A stretch of DNA of 64,000 nucleotides from Lachnospiraceae bacterium GAM79. Lineage in GTDB: Bacteria; Bacillota; Clostridia; Lachnospirales; Lachnospiraceae. The position numbers were made by a program, and so were the translations under genes. The first letter of the stretch is position 1. The number at the start of each line of letters is the position of its first letter. The notes below the pieces were generated by a model. The model made no database searches and was not told where the DNA came from. It worked only from the letters and a program-made list of their open reading frames with translations. Of the stretch, positions 35,447 to 48,064 are shown piece by piece. The DNA lies in assembly GCA_020735665.1 (NCBI GenBank), contig CP085928.1:620001-684000 (forward strand), given 5' to 3'.

Positions 35447-37261
35447 ATGGCTCATATAGATCAGTCAAAGATACGAAACTTTTGCATTATAGCGCATATC
35501 GATCATGGTAAATCGACACTTGCGGACAGGATTATAGAAAAGACTGGCTTATTGACTGAACGTGAGATGCAGAATCAGGTGCTTGATAATATGGATCTGG
35601 AGCGGGAACGTGGAATCACGATCAAGGCACAGTGCGTTCGTACGATCTATAAAGCACAGGATGGAGAAGAATATATCTTCAATCTGATCGATACCCCGGG
35701 GCATGTTGATTTTAATTATGAAGTATCAAGAAGTCTGGCTGCCTGCGAGGGTGCGATCCTGGTTGTGGATGCAGCACAGGGAATCGAGGCACAGACACTT
35801 GCAAATGTATATCTTGCGATCGATCACGATCTGGATGTTATGCCGGTTATCAATAAGATCGATCTTCCTTCGGCCGAACCGGAACGTGTGGTAAATGAGA
35901 TTGAAGATGTGATCGGAATCGAAGCGCAGGATGCTCCGAGAATTTCGGCAAAGAATGGTATCAATATCGATCAGGTCTTAGAGCAGATCGTTACGAAGAT
36001 CCCGGCACCAGCAGGAGATCCGGAAAAACCGCTTCAGGCACTTATATTTGACAGTATTTACGATTCATATAAAGGTGTTATCATATTCTGCCGTTTATTC
36101 GACGGTGTGGTAAAACGTGGGACGTCCATCCGCATGATGGCAACCGGAGCTGTTGCAGAGGTAGTAGAAGTAGGAATCTTCGGGGCTGGCAGATTCGTTC
36201 CATGTGATGAATTATCGGCAGGAATGGTAGGCTATATCACTGCCAGCTTAAAGAATGTCAGAGATACTACAGTCGGTGATACCGTTACAGATAACGACAA
36301 TCCATGCGCAGAGGCGCTTCCGGGATATAAGAAGGCACAGCCTATGGTCTACTGCGGACTTTATCCGGCAGATGGAGCCAAATACCCGGATCTTCGCGAT
36401 GCATTGGAGAAGCTTCAGTTAAATGATGCGTCCTTAAGCTTTGAGCCGGAGACATCGATCGCACTTGGTTTCGGTTTCCGTTGCGGTTTCCTTGGACTTC
36501 TGCATCTGGAGATCATACAGGAGCGGTTGGAGCGCGAGTTCAATCTGGATCTTGTTACGACTGCGCCGGGCGTTGTTTACCGTGTGCATACAACGGATGG
36601 CAAGATGATCGAACTGACGAATCCGTCCAATCTGCCGGATCCGTCGAATATCGAATATATGGAAGAGCCGTTTGTATCCGCGGAGATCATGGTCACTACA
36701 GAATATGTAGGTGCGATCATGCAGCTCTGTCAGGAACGCCGTGGCGTATATCAGGGAATGGAATATATGGAAGAAACCAGAGCACTGCTTCGGTATGACC
36801 TTCCGTTAAATGAGATCATCTATGATTTCTTTGATGCATTAAAATCAAGATCCAGAGGCTATGCGTCCTTTGACTATGAGATGAAGGGCTATGTGCGGAG
36901 CGAGCTTGTAAAACTTGATATCCTGATCAATAAAGAAGAGGTCGATGCGTTATCCTTCATTCTTCATCAGGATACTGCTTACGAACGCGGAAGAAAGATG
37001 TGCGAGAAGTTAAAGCAGGAGATCCCAAGACATTTATTTGAGATTCCGATCCAGGCAGCGATCGGCAACAAGGTCATTGCCAGAGAGACGGTAAGAGCAG
37101 TCAGAAAGGATGTCCTTGCAAAATGTTACGGCGGAGATATCTCCCGTAAGAAGAAGCTTCTGGAGAAACAGAAGGAAGGTAAGAAACGTATGCGTCAGAT
37201 CGGAAATGTAGAGATTCCGCAGCAGGCGTTTATGAGCGTATTAAAACTTGATGAGGAATAA
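35447..37261 (+). CDS. lepA: elongation factor 4 (back-translocating GTPase)
   Basis: A ribosome-associated GTPase. G1 is AHIDHGKST, switch [10 protein letters not shown], and G4 NKID. The EF-G-like domains follow, with the LepA-specific C-terminal domain ending in [18 protein letters not shown]. 604 residues is normal. CGGAGG lies about 8 nt before the ATG. Ninety-seven nt separate it from spoIIP; TATGATAAT sits in that gap but no clear -35 was found. Confidence 0.98.
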   Translation: MAHIDQSKIRNFCIIAHIDHGKSTLADRIIEKTGLLTEREMQNQVLDNMDLERERGITIKAQCVRTIYKAQDGEEYIFNLIDTPGHVDFNYEVSRSLAACEGAILVVDAAQGIEAQTLANVYLAIDHDLDVMPVINKIDLPSAEPERVVNEIEDVIGIEAQDAPRISAKNGINIDQVLEQIVTKIPAPAGDPEKPLQALIFDSIYDSYKGVIIFCRLFDGVVKRGTSIRMMATGAVAEVVEVGIFGAGRFVPCDELSAGMVGYITASLKNVRDTTVGDTVTDNDNPCAEALPGYKKAQPMVYCGLYPADGAKYPDLRDALEKLQLNDASLSFEPETSIALGFGFRCGFLGLLHLEIIQERLEREFNLDLVTTAPGVVYRVHTTDGKMIELTNPSNLPDPSNIEYMEEPFVSAEIMVTTEYVGAIMQLCQERRGVYQGMEYMEETRALLRYDLPLNEIIYDFFDALKSRSRGYASFDYEMKGYVRSELVKLDILINKEEVDALSFILHQDTAYERGRKMCEKLKQEIPRHLFEIPIQAAIGNKVIARETVRAVRKDVLAKCYGGDISRKKKLLEKQKEGKKRMRQIGNVEIPQQAFMSVLKLDEE

Positions 37262-37373
37262 ATATAAAAAAATTGCAGGTTGAATCAGGGCATTTAGAAT
37301 GAAATAAATCAAAAATGATTTTGATATAAGCAGAAAGCAGCTTACAGAAAAAACGAGAAGGCAGGAAAAACAC

Positions 37374-38588
37374 ATGAGAAAAAAACTGAGCATTTATATA
37401 CATATTCCGTTTTGTGTTAAGAAGTGTGTATATTGTGATTTCCTGTCTTTTGGTGCGGATGACCCGCAGATCAACCGGAGCGGTGCGGTCAGAAAGGCAT
37501 ATGTCCAGAGCATTTGCAGAGAATTATTAAGCTATAAAAGCATATCAAAGGACTATATTGTAAAAACGATATTTATAGGCGGAGGAACTCCGTCTATACT
37601 TTTACCGGGCGAGATCATGAATATATTGGCGACCCTTAGAAGCATTTTTAAAGTGGACGAAGAAGCTGAGATTACGATTGAGGTGAATCCGGGTACCCTG
37701 ACTGCGATCAAAGCAGCGGAATATCTGGCGGCCGGGATCAATCGTATGAGTATCGGACTGCAGTCCGCACACAATGATGAGCTTGCCATGCTTGGCAGGA
37801 TACATACATATGAACAGTTTCTGACATCCTATCAGACAGCACGTGACGCAGGCTTCAGAAATATCAATGTCGACCTGATCTCTGCGATCCCGGGGCAGAC
37901 GCTTCATTCCTACCTGGATACACTAGAGCGTGTATTGAAGTGCAGACCGGAGCATATCTCTTCATATAGCCTGATCGTGGAAGATGGAACACCGCTTGCG
38001 GGGGATCAGAAACTCCTTTCAAAGCTTCCGGATGAGGAAACAGACCGTGAAATGTATGAAGCAACCGGAAAGGTACTCGAGATGTCAGGATATAAAAGGT
38101 ATGAGATTTCAAATTATGCAAAGCCCGGATATGAATGCAGACATAATATCGTATACTGGACGATGGATGAATATATCGGGATCGGTATAGGTGCGGCTTC
38201 CTTTTTTAACGGAAGAAGATATTCGAATACGTCAGATATAAAACAGTATGTCGATACGATGGAGGAAGTATTTGAAAAACGCTCGATCGATGAAGCGTAC
38301 CGGATACCGGAGCTGCTTTCAATCAGACATATTGATGAAACTGTAGATATTGATACATTGATGGAAGAGTATGTGATATTTGGGCTTAGAATGACCAGAG
38401 GGATCAGTGCGGCGGATTTCTATGAACGATTCGGCCATTCCTTATATGATGTTTATGGGGATATTATAAGAGGGTATGTGGCAAGCGGACATATGAAAGA
38501 TGAAAAGGGGATGGTATGTTTTACCAGAAAGGGAATCGATGTAAGTAACAGGATTCTTGTAGATTTTTTACAGGATAAAGATAAATGA
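37374..38588 (+). CDS. hemW: radical SAM heme chaperone HemW
   Basis: HemW binds and delivers heme; it was long annotated as an oxygen-independent coproporphyrinogen oxidase. The radical SAM cluster cysteines are C14, C18 and C21 (CVKKCVYCDF). They are followed by FIGGGTPSIL, EVNPGTLT, SIGLQSAHNDEL and the C-terminal HemW domain. The length of 404 fits. The lepA-hemW-hrcA order is common in Firmicutes, but here a two-gene ABC transporter is placed before hrcA. Confidence 0.94.
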   Translation: MRKKLSIYIHIPFCVKKCVYCDFLSFGADDPQINRSGAVRKAYVQSICRELLSYKSISKDYIVKTIFIGGGTPSILLPGEIMNILATLRSIFKVDEEAEITIEVNPGTLTAIKAAEYLAAGINRMSIGLQSAHNDELAMLGRIHTYEQFLTSYQTARDAGFRNINVDLISAIPGQTLHSYLDTLERVLKCRPEHISSYSLIVEDGTPLAGDQKLLSKLPDEETDREMYEATGKVLEMSGYKRYEISNYAKPGYECRHNIVYWTMDEYIGIGIGAASFFNGRRYSNTSDIKQYVDTMEEVFEKRSIDEAYRIPELLSIRHIDETVDIDTLMEEYVIFGLRMTRGISAADFYERFGHSLYDVYGDIIRGYVASGHMKDEKGMVCFTRKGIDVSNRILVDFLQDKDK

Positions 38589-38614
38589 AATGATAGTCGG
38601 GGACAGGTTCGGAT

Positions 38615-39253
38615 ATGATAAAAGAGACGAATGAGCAGCAGACTGCTGTTATTATAGAAATAAATGAACTGAATTATACCTATCCTGGAACAGAACAGCC
38701 GTTGTGGGAGAAGAATCTGACATTTGTACTGCGAAAAGGCGAGATTGTCGGACTGGCGGGACAAAATGGAAGTGGAAAGAGCACGTTACTTCGTATGTTG
38801 GCGAGCTTTATTCCCCGGAAAAAGGGCAGCTGCTCAGGACAGATAAATGTAACAGATATATCCGGCAGAGATATGGCATGTGTGATCGACAGACCCTCTT
38901 TTTTTTCAGACCTTTCCGTGCGTGATAATATAAAAATGATGGAGCATATGAACGGAGATAAGCAGCTTACGGATGAAGCTTTGATCGATCTTTTGGGTAT
39001 CCATGAATTTGACCGGATCAAAGCATCTAAGCTGTCACTTGGCAATAAACAGAAGCTTGCGCTTTGTCTTGCAATCCATAAAGAGACAAGACTGGCGTTG
39101 CTTGATGAACCGTTGAACGGGCTTGATCCGTTTACGAGAGCATCGTTTTTATCTTATCTGGAGAAACGAAGAAAACAAGGAATGGCGGTTATTCTTACCA
39201 GCCACATACCCGGAGATCTGGAACAGGTCTGTGACCGGATTATTTATCTGTAA
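38615..39253 (+). CDS. ABC transporter ATP-binding protein
   Basis: A 212-residue ATPase of an ABC-2 type system. Walker A is GQNGSGKST, the signature LSLGNKQK, Walker B LALLDEPLNGLD, and the switch His lies in TSHIPGD. It is at the short end for the family and lacks any C-terminal extension. The permease gene follows 81 nt later. Substrate unknown. Confidence 0.88.
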   Translation: MIKETNEQQTAVIIEINELNYTYPGTEQPLWEKNLTFVLRKGEIVGLAGQNGSGKSTLLRMLASFIPRKKGSCSGQINVTDISGRDMACVIDRPSFFSDLSVRDNIKMMEHMNGDKQLTDEALIDLLGIHEFDRIKASKLSLGNKQKLALCLAIHKETRLALLDEPLNGLDPFTRASFLSYLEKRRKQGMAVILTSHIPGDLEQVCDRIIYL

Positions 39254-39334
39254 TATAAAAAACCACTCACGGGTATATTAAAAACAGGAGATAGATCCGG
39301 TTATTTCCTATTTAGAGGGAGCGTAGGCAACAGT

Positions 39335-40141
39335 ATGAATGTTTACAGAGCAGAAGTATTTCGATATGGCAAAAGCTTTTATGGCAGAATGATCATGATT
39401 CTGGTGATTCCGTTTGCGATTCTTGTAGCAGCTTTTCTTCATTATGTAAGTGCAGGGGTAAGCAGCGACTTCCTGGCGGCAGCAGGCTTTTCAGAACAGA
39501 CGATTACAGCGATCAAAGGTCAGATGGACGGAATCGCTTATATTGCATCGGCTTTTTCTGCTTCGGAGCTTCTGGTCCTTCTTATGATGTTTCCGGTTAT
39601 CCTTCATATATCCGAAGACTACGAACAGAATACCATACGCTGCGAGCTGCAGAGAAGTAAAAGCAGAGCGGCCTGTTATATTGCCAGAGTGCTGGCGGCA
39701 GTTACTTATGCATGGGGGATCTTACTGGAATATATTCTGATTTCAGGGATTGCGGCTGCTTTGTTTTTTAGAAATGTCCCTGAAGCTTCAGAAGCTTCCC
39801 GGATTGGAAAAACAATGCTTGCGATAGTGCTGCAGTTTATAATGATCGGAGCCTGCACGATGTTTGCATTTATGTTGGTTTCGCTGATCAGACATTCGGT
39901 TTTGTCTATGACTGCCGCGGTCCTTTTGGTGCTGTTATTTACACCCGGAGTTCGTGTCCTTGTGGATCTGTTTAATCTGCCGGCGTGGTCGGATAACATC
40001 TGGATCGTGCAGCTTCTCGGTATGACAAGTGACCTTACATTTAACGGAACAGATGCGTTAGCTGCGATTATCATCAGTCTTTTATATGCCGTGATTTCTA
40101 CAGGACTCGGTATTCATTTTTTCAAAGCTCAAAAATTATAA
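39335..40141 (+). CDS. ABC-2 type permease
   Basis: A 268-residue membrane protein with about six hydrophobic segments, beginning at residues 17-38 and ending near the C-terminus. The pattern and lengths match ABC-2 family permeases that partner the preceding ATPase. No specific motif identifies the substrate. Its stop is followed closely by the heat-shock promoter. Confidence 0.8.
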   Translation: MNVYRAEVFRYGKSFYGRMIMILVIPFAILVAAFLHYVSAGVSSDFLAAAGFSEQTITAIKGQMDGIAYIASAFSASELLVLLMMFPVILHISEDYEQNTIRCELQRSKSRAACYIARVLAAVTYAWGILLEYILISGIAAALFFRNVPEASEASRIGKTMLAIVLQFIMIGACTMFAFMLVSLIRHSVLSMTAAVLLVLLFTPGVRVLVDLFNLPAWSDNIWIVQLLGMTSDLTFNGTDALAAIIISLLYAVISTGLGIHFFKAQKL

Positions 40142-40169
40142 ATTTTCTTGATTTTTTTCAAAATAAATG

Positions 40170-40198
40170 TTGACAAACAAGGTAGTGGGTGTTAGATT
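40170..40198 (+). promoter_or_regulatory. promoter of the hrcA-dnaK operon
   Basis: TTGACA at 40170-40175 and TAGATT at 40193-40198 with a 17-nt spacer. The predicted start lies just upstream of the CIRCE element, so HrcA bound there would block transcription. Confidence 0.8.
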
Positions 40199-40209
40199 AA
40201 TTTTAGTGG

Positions 40210-40236
40210 TTAGCACTCGGGGTATTTGAGTGCTAA
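40210..40236 (+). promoter_or_regulatory. CIRCE operator
   Basis: TTAGCACTC at 40210-40218 and GAGTGCTAA at 40228-40236, separated by 9 nt, match the CIRCE consensus exactly. This is the HrcA binding site, placed 22 nt before hrcA. Confidence 0.98.
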
Positions 40237-40258
40237 CAAAAATGAAAGGGATGAGCAG

Positions 40259-41290
40259 ATGGAACTTGACGAAAGAAAAGTCAAAATTCTGAAAGCTATC
40301 GTTTCCAATTATTTAGAGACCGGAGAACCTGTAGGATCGCGGACAATTTCAAAGTATACAGATTTGAACTTAAGTTCGGCGACGATCAGGAATGAGATGT
40401 CTGATCTGGAGGACATGGGTTATATATGTCAGCCGCATACATCTGCAGGAAGAATTCCGACGGACAAAGGATATCGGTTCTATGTTGACAGCCTTATGAA
40501 TGAGAAGATAGAGGCTGAGACAGAGAAGGGAAATCTTCTTGAACGAGTTGATAAAATGGAGAAGATGCTGAAGCAGGTTGCCCGGGTATTAGCGGCAAAT
40601 ACGAATTATGCCACACTGGTTACCACACCTCAGTATAATAATACCGTGAAGTTTATACAGCTTTCCAAGGTTGCTGAGTCAAAGCTTCTTGCGGTGATCA
40701 TGGTGGATGGAAATATCGTAAAGAATAAGCTGATCGATACCACGTACGATCTGAAGAATGACGAGATTTTAAAATTCAATATTTTATTAAACACGTTCCT
40801 TCAGGGAGCTGCATTAGAAGATATTAATCTGGAACTGATACAGACGATGAAGATGCAGGCAGGTGAATATGCGGATATCTTAGAAAACATCTTTCAGGGG
40901 ATCATGGAAGCTATTCATGAAGCGGATGACCTGAAGGTTTATACAAGCGGAGCGACCAACATGTTAAAGTATCCTGAATTGATGGATTCGGCAACAGCAG
41001 AAAAACTGCTTGGAACTTTTGAAGATATAGAAGACAAAGAGGAATTTGTAAAATATGTAGAAGAAGTTATCAATAAAGATAACTCTGATATAGAGATCCG
41101 AATCGGTGATGAGAATTCCAGTGAGGATCTGAAAGATTGCTCCCTTGTAACGGCAACTTATAAGATGCCGGAAGGCGCAAAAGGAACTATAGGTATCATC
41201 GGTCCGAAACGTATGGACTATAAGAAAGTCGTTACGATGTTAAAAAATCTGACCGATGAATTGGATGATATATTTAATAATAACGAATAG
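40259..41290 (+). CDS. hrcA: heat-inducible transcription repressor HrcA
   Basis: Represses class I heat-shock operons through CIRCE. The N-terminal winged helix begins MELDERKVKILKAIVSNYLE and has ETGEPVGSRTIS, then the GAF-like domain. The start at 40259 has GAAAGGG 8 nt upstream; the in-frame extension to TTG 40226 lies within CIRCE and was rejected, leaving 343 residues. First gene of the hrcA-grpE-dnaK-dnaJ operon. Confidence 0.97.
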   Translation: MELDERKVKILKAIVSNYLETGEPVGSRTISKYTDLNLSSATIRNEMSDLEDMGYICQPHTSAGRIPTDKGYRFYVDSLMNEKIEAETEKGNLLERVDKMEKMLKQVARVLAANTNYATLVTTPQYNNTVKFIQLSKVAESKLLAVIMVDGNIVKNKLIDTTYDLKNDEILKFNILLNTFLQGAALEDINLELIQTMKMQAGEYADILENIFQGIMEAIHEADDLKVYTSGATNMLKYPELMDSATAEKLLGTFEDIEDKEEFVKYVEEVINKDNSDIEIRIGDENSSEDLKDCSLVTATYKMPEGAKGTIGIIGPKRMDYKKVVTMLKNLTDELDDIFNNNE

Positions 41291-41301
41291 GGGGTCCGAT
41301 A

Positions 41302-41967
41302 ATGGCAGACACCAAGAAAGATACTAAGAAAGTAAAGACAGATGAAAAGGCAGCAGAAACAATTGTAGATGAAGTTACAGCAGAGTCAACAGATACTGCA
41401 GAAACAACAACTACAGATGTGAATGTTACAGAAACTGTGGATGTCCCTGAAGAGCAGGCGGAAGCAGCAAAACCGAAGCCGGTTGCAAAAGAGAACAGAC
41501 GCGGCAGTAAGGCTTTAAGAGAAGAAAATGATAAATTGAAAGAGCGCTGTCAGGATGCAGAAGACAAATATAAACGTCTTCTTGCAGAGTGCGAGAATAT
41601 CCGTCAGAGAAATGAAAAGGAGTCATCCAAAATGTATGATTTCGGAGCGAAGGATGTTCTTGGAAAATTACTTCCGGTAGTTGACAACTTTGAAAGAGCG
41701 ATTGCAGCAATTCCGGAAGAGGATAAAGACAGACCGTTTGAAGCAGGAGTTGATAAAATCTACAAATCACTTATGACTTCACTGGAATCCATCGGCGTTA
41801 CCCCGATGAACTGCGAGGGTGAACAGTTTGATCCGGCGTTCCACAATGCAGTAATGCATGTAGAGGATGAGAATTACGGAGAGAACGTGATCGTCGAAGA
41901 GATGCAGCGTGGTTACATGTATAAGGATCAGGTATTACGATTCAGCATGGTAAAGGTTGCAAACTAA
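41302..41967 (+). CDS. grpE: nucleotide exchange factor GrpE
   Basis: Releases ADP from DnaK. A disordered Lys/Glu/Thr-rich N-terminus of about 75 residues precedes a long coiled coil (LREENDKLKERCQDAEDKYK) and the beta domain with MEEDxxYGEN-like segment near the end. 221 residues is slightly long because of the N-terminal tail. It is 11 nt after hrcA. Confidence 0.95.
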   Translation: MADTKKDTKKVKTDEKAAETIVDEVTAESTDTAETTTTDVNVTETVDVPEEQAEAAKPKPVAKENRRGSKALREENDKLKERCQDAEDKYKRLLAECENIRQRNEKESSKMYDFGAKDVLGKLLPVVDNFERAIAAIPEEDKDRPFEAGVDKIYKSLMTSLESIGVTPMNCEGEQFDPAFHNAVMHVEDENYGENVIVEEMQRGYMYKDQVLRFSMVKVAN

Positions 41968-42006
41968 TAGTCAAATGACTATAGCATATAAATTTTATTA
42001 AATTAA

Positions 42007-43887
<1,881 letters not shown>

Positions 43888-43929
43888 GCCTTGAAATAAT
43901 ATGAAATGTAGTCTATAGTAAATATCTGG

Positions 43930-43963
43930 CAGTAAAACGGGAAAAAGGTTTCCTGTTTTACTG
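43930..43963 (+). promoter_or_regulatory. hairpin between dnaK and dnaJ
   Basis: CAGTAAAACGGGAAA at 43930-43944 pairs with 43949-43963 along 15 bp (one GU) with a 4-nt loop. No T tract follows. It may be a partial terminator or an mRNA stabiliser lowering dnaJ relative to dnaK. Confidence 0.5.
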
Positions 43964-44002
43964 TGGATATGAATGTATATCGCAGATGAAAGGTTAAAAG
44001 TT

Positions 44003-45169
44003 ATGGCAGAAACAAAAACTGATTACTATGAGGTCCTTGGTGTAACCAAGAATGCCTCAGAGGCAGAGATAAAAAAAGCATATCGTGTCGTAGCCAAGAA
44101 ATATCATCCTGATATGAACCCGGGCGATGCGGAGGCTGAAAGAAAATTTAAAGAAGCAGCGGAAGCTTATGCAGTACTTAGTGACCCGGAGAAGCGAGCA
44201 AAATATGATCAGTATGGTCATGCGGCATTTGATCCAAATGCCGGCGGCAGTGGCTTTGGTGGCTTCGGCGGCTTTGATTTTGCTGATATGGGAGATATTT
44301 TCGGAGATATTTTCGGAGATATGTTCGGTGGTGGAAGCAGACAGAGAAATTCAAACGGACCTGTAAAGGGTGCTAACATCAAGACAACGATCAGAGTTGC
44401 TTTTGAGGAAGCAATATTTGGTACACAGAAAGAACTGGATCTTCCGTTAAAGGATGAATGTGAAGTATGTAAGGGAACCGGTTCACAGCCGGGACATCAG
44501 CCGGAGGTTTGTGGCAAATGCGGCGGAAAAGGTCAGATCGTTACAACACAGCAGTCCTTGTTTGGCGTAGTAAGAAATGTATCGACTTGTCCGGACTGTG
44601 GCGGATCCGGTAAGATCATTAGATATAAATGTAGCAACTGTGCGGGAACCGGTTATGTAAAGAGCAGAAAGAAGATTCAGATCGCTGTTCCGCCTGGAGT
44701 AGATAACGGAACCAATATCCGTATCAAAGGAAAAGGTGAACCTGGATTTAATGGTGGTGAAAGAGGAGATCTTCATGTTACGATCCTTGTTGATCGTCAT
44801 CCGAAGTTCCAGAGACAGGAATACAATCTTTACTCCTCCGAACCGATCTCATTCACACAGGCAGCACTGGGTGGAAATATTAAGATCCATACGATCGAGG
44901 GAGAAATTGATTACACGATTCCACCAGGAACACAGACCGATACCAAGGTTAAGCTGAAGGGAAAAGGTGTGCCAAACCTGAAGAATCCTACTCAGCGTGG
45001 TGATCATTATGTAACACTGGTTGTACAGGTTCCTGAGAAGCTGACTGCAGAACAGAAGCGTATCTTGAATGAATACGAGCAGGCAACATTGGTTGAGACC
45101 AGACCTGCAACAGATTCGGTAGGAACATCATTTTCGTTTGGAGATCACAAAAAAAGAAAGAAGAAATAG
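44003..45169 (+). CDS. dnaJ: chaperone protein DnaJ
   Basis: J-domain cochaperone of DnaK. The J domain has HPD in [10 protein letters not shown], followed by a Gly/Phe-rich linker with repeated FGDIFGD, four zinc-finger repeats ([32 protein letters not shown]) and the C-terminal substrate domains. ATG 44003 starts [14 protein letters not shown], and 10 upstream in-frame codons were rejected. 388 residues. Confidence 0.97.
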   Translation: MAETKTDYYEVLGVTKNASEAEIKKAYRVVAKKYHPDMNPGDAEAERKFKEAAEAYAVLSDPEKRAKYDQYGHAAFDPNAGGSGFGGFGGFDFADMGDIFGDIFGDMFGGGSRQRNSNGPVKGANIKTTIRVAFEEAIFGTQKELDLPLKDECEVCKGTGSQPGHQPEVCGKCGGKGQIVTTQQSLFGVVRNVSTCPDCGGSGKIIRYKCSNCAGTGYVKSRKKIQIAVPPGVDNGTNIRIKGKGEPGFNGGERGDLHVTILVDRHPKFQRQEYNLYSSEPISFTQAALGGNIKIHTIEGEIDYTIPPGTQTDTKVKLKGKGVPNLKNPTQRGDHYVTLVVQVPEKLTAEQKRILNEYEQATLVETRPATDSVGTSFSFGDHKKRKKK

Positions 45170-45180
45170 GTAAATAGATT

Positions 45181-46143
45181 ATGAAATGGACACAAATCAC
45201 GATTGAAACAACGTGTGAGGCTGTCGATTTACTCAGCGCCTTCCTCGATGAGGAAGGCGTTTTGGGTATAGAAGTCGATGACAATGTGCCTCTGACAGAT
45301 GAAGAAATGGCAGCTATGTTTGTAGATCTTCTGCCGGATGAGATGCCGACGGATGACGGAACAGCAAAGGTTTCCTGCTATCTGGATGATTCCTTTGACA
45401 AGGAAGAGATAAAGACCAAGATAAAAAATGAACTGGAACGGTTATCGGAATTTATTCCGGTTGGAGCCTGCAATATCATAGAATCCGAGACGGAAGATGT
45501 GGATTGGATGAACAACTGGAAGGCATATTTTAAGCCGTTTCGTCTGTATGACAATATCGTTATCAAACCGACATGGGAGGATGCACCTTCTGATGTGACA
45601 GATGATGATATTGTGATTGATATTGATCCGGGTGCGGCGTTCGGAACCGGCTCCCATGAGACGACCAGATTATGTATCGGACAGCTGAAGAAATATATGA
45701 AAGAAGGAGATCTGGTTCTTGACTGTGGAAGCGGAAGCGGGATCCTTTCCTTTGTATGCAGTAATCTTGGCGCAAAAGAGGTTCTCGGAATCGATATTGA
45801 TGAGACAGCGGTTCATGTCAGCATCGAGAACAGGGATATCAATCATATTACAGAAGATCAGGTTCGGTTTCTCTGTGGTAATGTACTCGCGGATAAAGAG
45901 CTTGTTCAGTCGATCGAACCGAAGTATGATATCGTAGTTGCAAATATTCTGGCGGATGTAATCATCCCGCTTTCCGGTGTTGTGCAGCAGTTTATGAAGG
46001 ATGATGCGAAGTTTATCTGTTCCGGAATTATCAATACAAAAGAAGACGAGGTCAGACAGGCACTTCTTGACAATCACTTCAGAATAGTGGATACTGTCTC
46101 TATGAAAGACTGGATCAGTTTTGTAGCTGAGAAGGATAATTAG
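45181..46143 (+). CDS. prmA: ribosomal protein L11 methyltransferase
   Basis: SAM-dependent enzyme that trimethylates ribosomal protein L11. The N-terminal substrate domain (MKWTQITIETTCEAVDLLS) is followed by the Rossmann methyltransferase domain with PGAAFGTGSHETTRLC, LDCGSGSGILS and VVANILADVI. 320 residues is normal. It lies 11 nt after dnaJ, a conserved neighbour in Clostridia and Bacilli. Confidence 0.96.
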   Translation: MKWTQITIETTCEAVDLLSAFLDEEGVLGIEVDDNVPLTDEEMAAMFVDLLPDEMPTDDGTAKVSCYLDDSFDKEEIKTKIKNELERLSEFIPVGACNIIESETEDVDWMNNWKAYFKPFRLYDNIVIKPTWEDAPSDVTDDDIVIDIDPGAAFGTGSHETTRLCIGQLKKYMKEGDLVLDCGSGSGILSFVCSNLGAKEVLGIDIDETAVHVSIENRDINHITEDQVRFLCGNVLADKELVQSIEPKYDIVVANILADVIIPLSGVVQQFMKDDAKFICSGIINTKEDEVRQALLDNHFRIVDTVSMKDWISFVAEKDN

Positions 46144-46167
46144 TCATAAAGAGACAGGATTGGGAAG

Positions 46168-46914
46168 ATGAATCGTTTTTTTGTAGATTTTGATGGAAGG
46201 GTATTTGATAAGAGCATTGATATTACCGGTGAGGATGTCAATCATATTAAGAATGTTCTTCGTTTAAAAGTAAATGATGAGATCATAATAAGTGATGGCA
46301 GGGGTAGAGATTACCGCTGCCAGATTTCAGTTATGGATCATGAAAAAGTAGTTGCAGATATTCTGGATGTATGTGATAATTTTGCAGAACTTGAAACAGA
46401 GATTACGTTGTTTCAGGGATTTCCGAAAGCGGATAAGATGGAGTGGATCATCCAGAAAACGGTAGAGCTTGGCGTTACAAGGATCGTACCGGTCATGACG
46501 AAACGGACGGTTGTCAAGCTGGATGCAAAGAAAGCAGGAAAGAAGACGGAACGTTATCAGGCGATCGCACTTGCGGCAGCGAAGCAGTCGGGCAGAGGTG
46601 TGATCCCGGAGGTAACTGCTCCTGTAACATGGAAAGAGGCTCTTGCTATGGCAAAGGAGCTTGATATGAATATGATCCCGTATGAAGAAGCAGAAGGAGT
46701 TGCATATTCGAAAGAGGTCTTTGCATCGATCAAGGGAAAGAAAAGTCTTGGTATATTTATAGGCCCGGAAGGTGGATTTGCCGGAGAAGAAGTCGTGGCA
46801 GCGACAGACATGGGTGCGAAGATGGTTACGCTTGGACACAGGATTCTGCGTACCGAGACAGCGGGAATGGCGGTTATGTCGATCATAATGTTTGAACTGG
46901 AAGAGGATAGATAG
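46168..46914 (+). CDS. rsmE: 16S rRNA (uracil-1498-N3)-methyltransferase
   Basis: A SPOUT-family enzyme. The N-terminal PUA-like domain begins MNRFFVDFDGRVFDKSIDIT. The SPOUT knot holds FIGPEGGFAGEEV and LGHRILRTETAGMAVMSII. 248 residues is normal. It follows prmA by 24 nt and ends 2 nt before the cysteine desulfurase gene. Confidence 0.96.
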   Translation: MNRFFVDFDGRVFDKSIDITGEDVNHIKNVLRLKVNDEIIISDGRGRDYRCQISVMDHEKVVADILDVCDNFAELETEITLFQGFPKADKMEWIIQKTVELGVTRIVPVMTKRTVVKLDAKKAGKKTERYQAIALAAAKQSGRGVIPEVTAPVTWKEALAMAKELDMNMIPYEEAEGVAYSKEVFASIKGKKSLGIFIGPEGGFAGEEVVAATDMGAKMVTLGHRILRTETAGMAVMSIIMFELEEDR

Positions 46915-46916
46915 AG

Positions 46917-48062
46917 ATGGAAGCATATTTTGATAATGCAGCAACAACAAAAGTATTTCCGGAAGTAAAAGATCTGGTGGTAAAATTAATGGAAGAAGAT
47001 TATGGTAATCCTTCCTCCCTGCATCAGAAAGGTCTGGATGCAGGACACTATATCAAGGAGACGAAAGAGATCCTTGCAAAAGAATGGAAGGTAGACAGCA
47101 AAGAGATTGTACTGACTTCCGGCGGAACGGAATCCAATAATCTTGCATTGATCGGGGCTGCGCTTGCAAATAAAAGAAGCGGAAACCGGATCATAACAAC
47201 AAAGGTGGAACATGCATCGGTATCAAGTACGATGGCATTTTTGGAGAGTCTTGGATTTGAAATCATATATCTGAATGTAGATCAGCACGGAATTGTGGAT
47301 TTGGAACAGCTGGAACAGGAAGTGAATGAGGATACGATTCTTGTGTCTGTTATGTATGTAAATAACGAGATCGGGACAGTAGAACCGATTCAGGAGATTG
47401 CAGAGATTATCAAAGAGAAGAATCCAAAGACGCTCTTTCATGTGGATGCGATTCAGGCATTTGGCAAATATCACATTTACCCGAAACGGATGGGGATCGA
47501 TTTGATGTCCGTAAGCGGGCATAAGATACATGGACCAAAGGGAACCGGAGCGTTGTTTATCAAGAACCGTACGAAGGTGAAGCCGATCATATACGGCGGC
47601 GGACAGCAGGGCGGAATGCGATCCGGCACAGAGAATGTTCCGGGATTTGCAGGATTTGGACTGGCAACAAAGATGGTTTATGAAGATCTGGAAGCCAGAA
47701 CTGTTCGTATGCGGGCGGTGAAAGACCGTCTGACCGAACGTCTAAAGACACTTCCGGATGTATATATCAATGAAGGGGAAGCACCACATATCCTAAGTGT
47801 ATCATTTGTTGGTGTTCGAAGTGAAGTGATGCTGCATGCATTAGAAGAACGGGAAATCTATGTTTCTTCCGGATCGGCATGTTCGTCGAATAAACCGGCA
47901 GTCAGCCATGTATTAGCTTCGATCGGGTTACCGAAGGATCGGTTGGAATCCACGATCCGTTTCAGTTTTTCAGCAGAGAACACAGTGGAACAGGCAGACT
48001 ATGCGGCGGATGTGATAGAAGAGATCCTGCCGATATATAGAAAATATGTCAGAAAAAAGTAG
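46917..48062 (+). CDS. cysteine desulfurase (NifS/IscS family)
   Basis: A PLP enzyme that takes sulfur from cysteine. It starts MEAYFDNAATTKVFPEV, with the PLP lysine in SGHKIHGPKGTG and the active Cys322 in SSGSACSS. 381 residues fits. It is followed by thiI, as nifZ-thiI in Bacillus, so it likely donates sulfur to ThiI for tRNA 4-thiouridine. No iscU or scaffold gene is nearby. Confidence 0.93.
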   Translation: MEAYFDNAATTKVFPEVKDLVVKLMEEDYGNPSSLHQKGLDAGHYIKETKEILAKEWKVDSKEIVLTSGGTESNNLALIGAALANKRSGNRIITTKVEHASVSSTMAFLESLGFEIIYLNVDQHGIVDLEQLEQEVNEDTILVSVMYVNNEIGTVEPIQEIAEIIKEKNPKTLFHVDAIQAFGKYHIYPKRMGIDLMSVSGHKIHGPKGTGALFIKNRTKVKPIIYGGGQQGGMRSGTENVPGFAGFGLATKMVYEDLEARTVRMRAVKDRLTERLKTLPDVYINEGEAPHILSVSFVGVRSEVMLHALEEREIYVSSGSACSSNKPAVSHVLASIGLPKDRLESTIRFSFSAENTVEQADYAADVIEEILPIYRKYVRKK

Positions 48063-48064
48063 CG

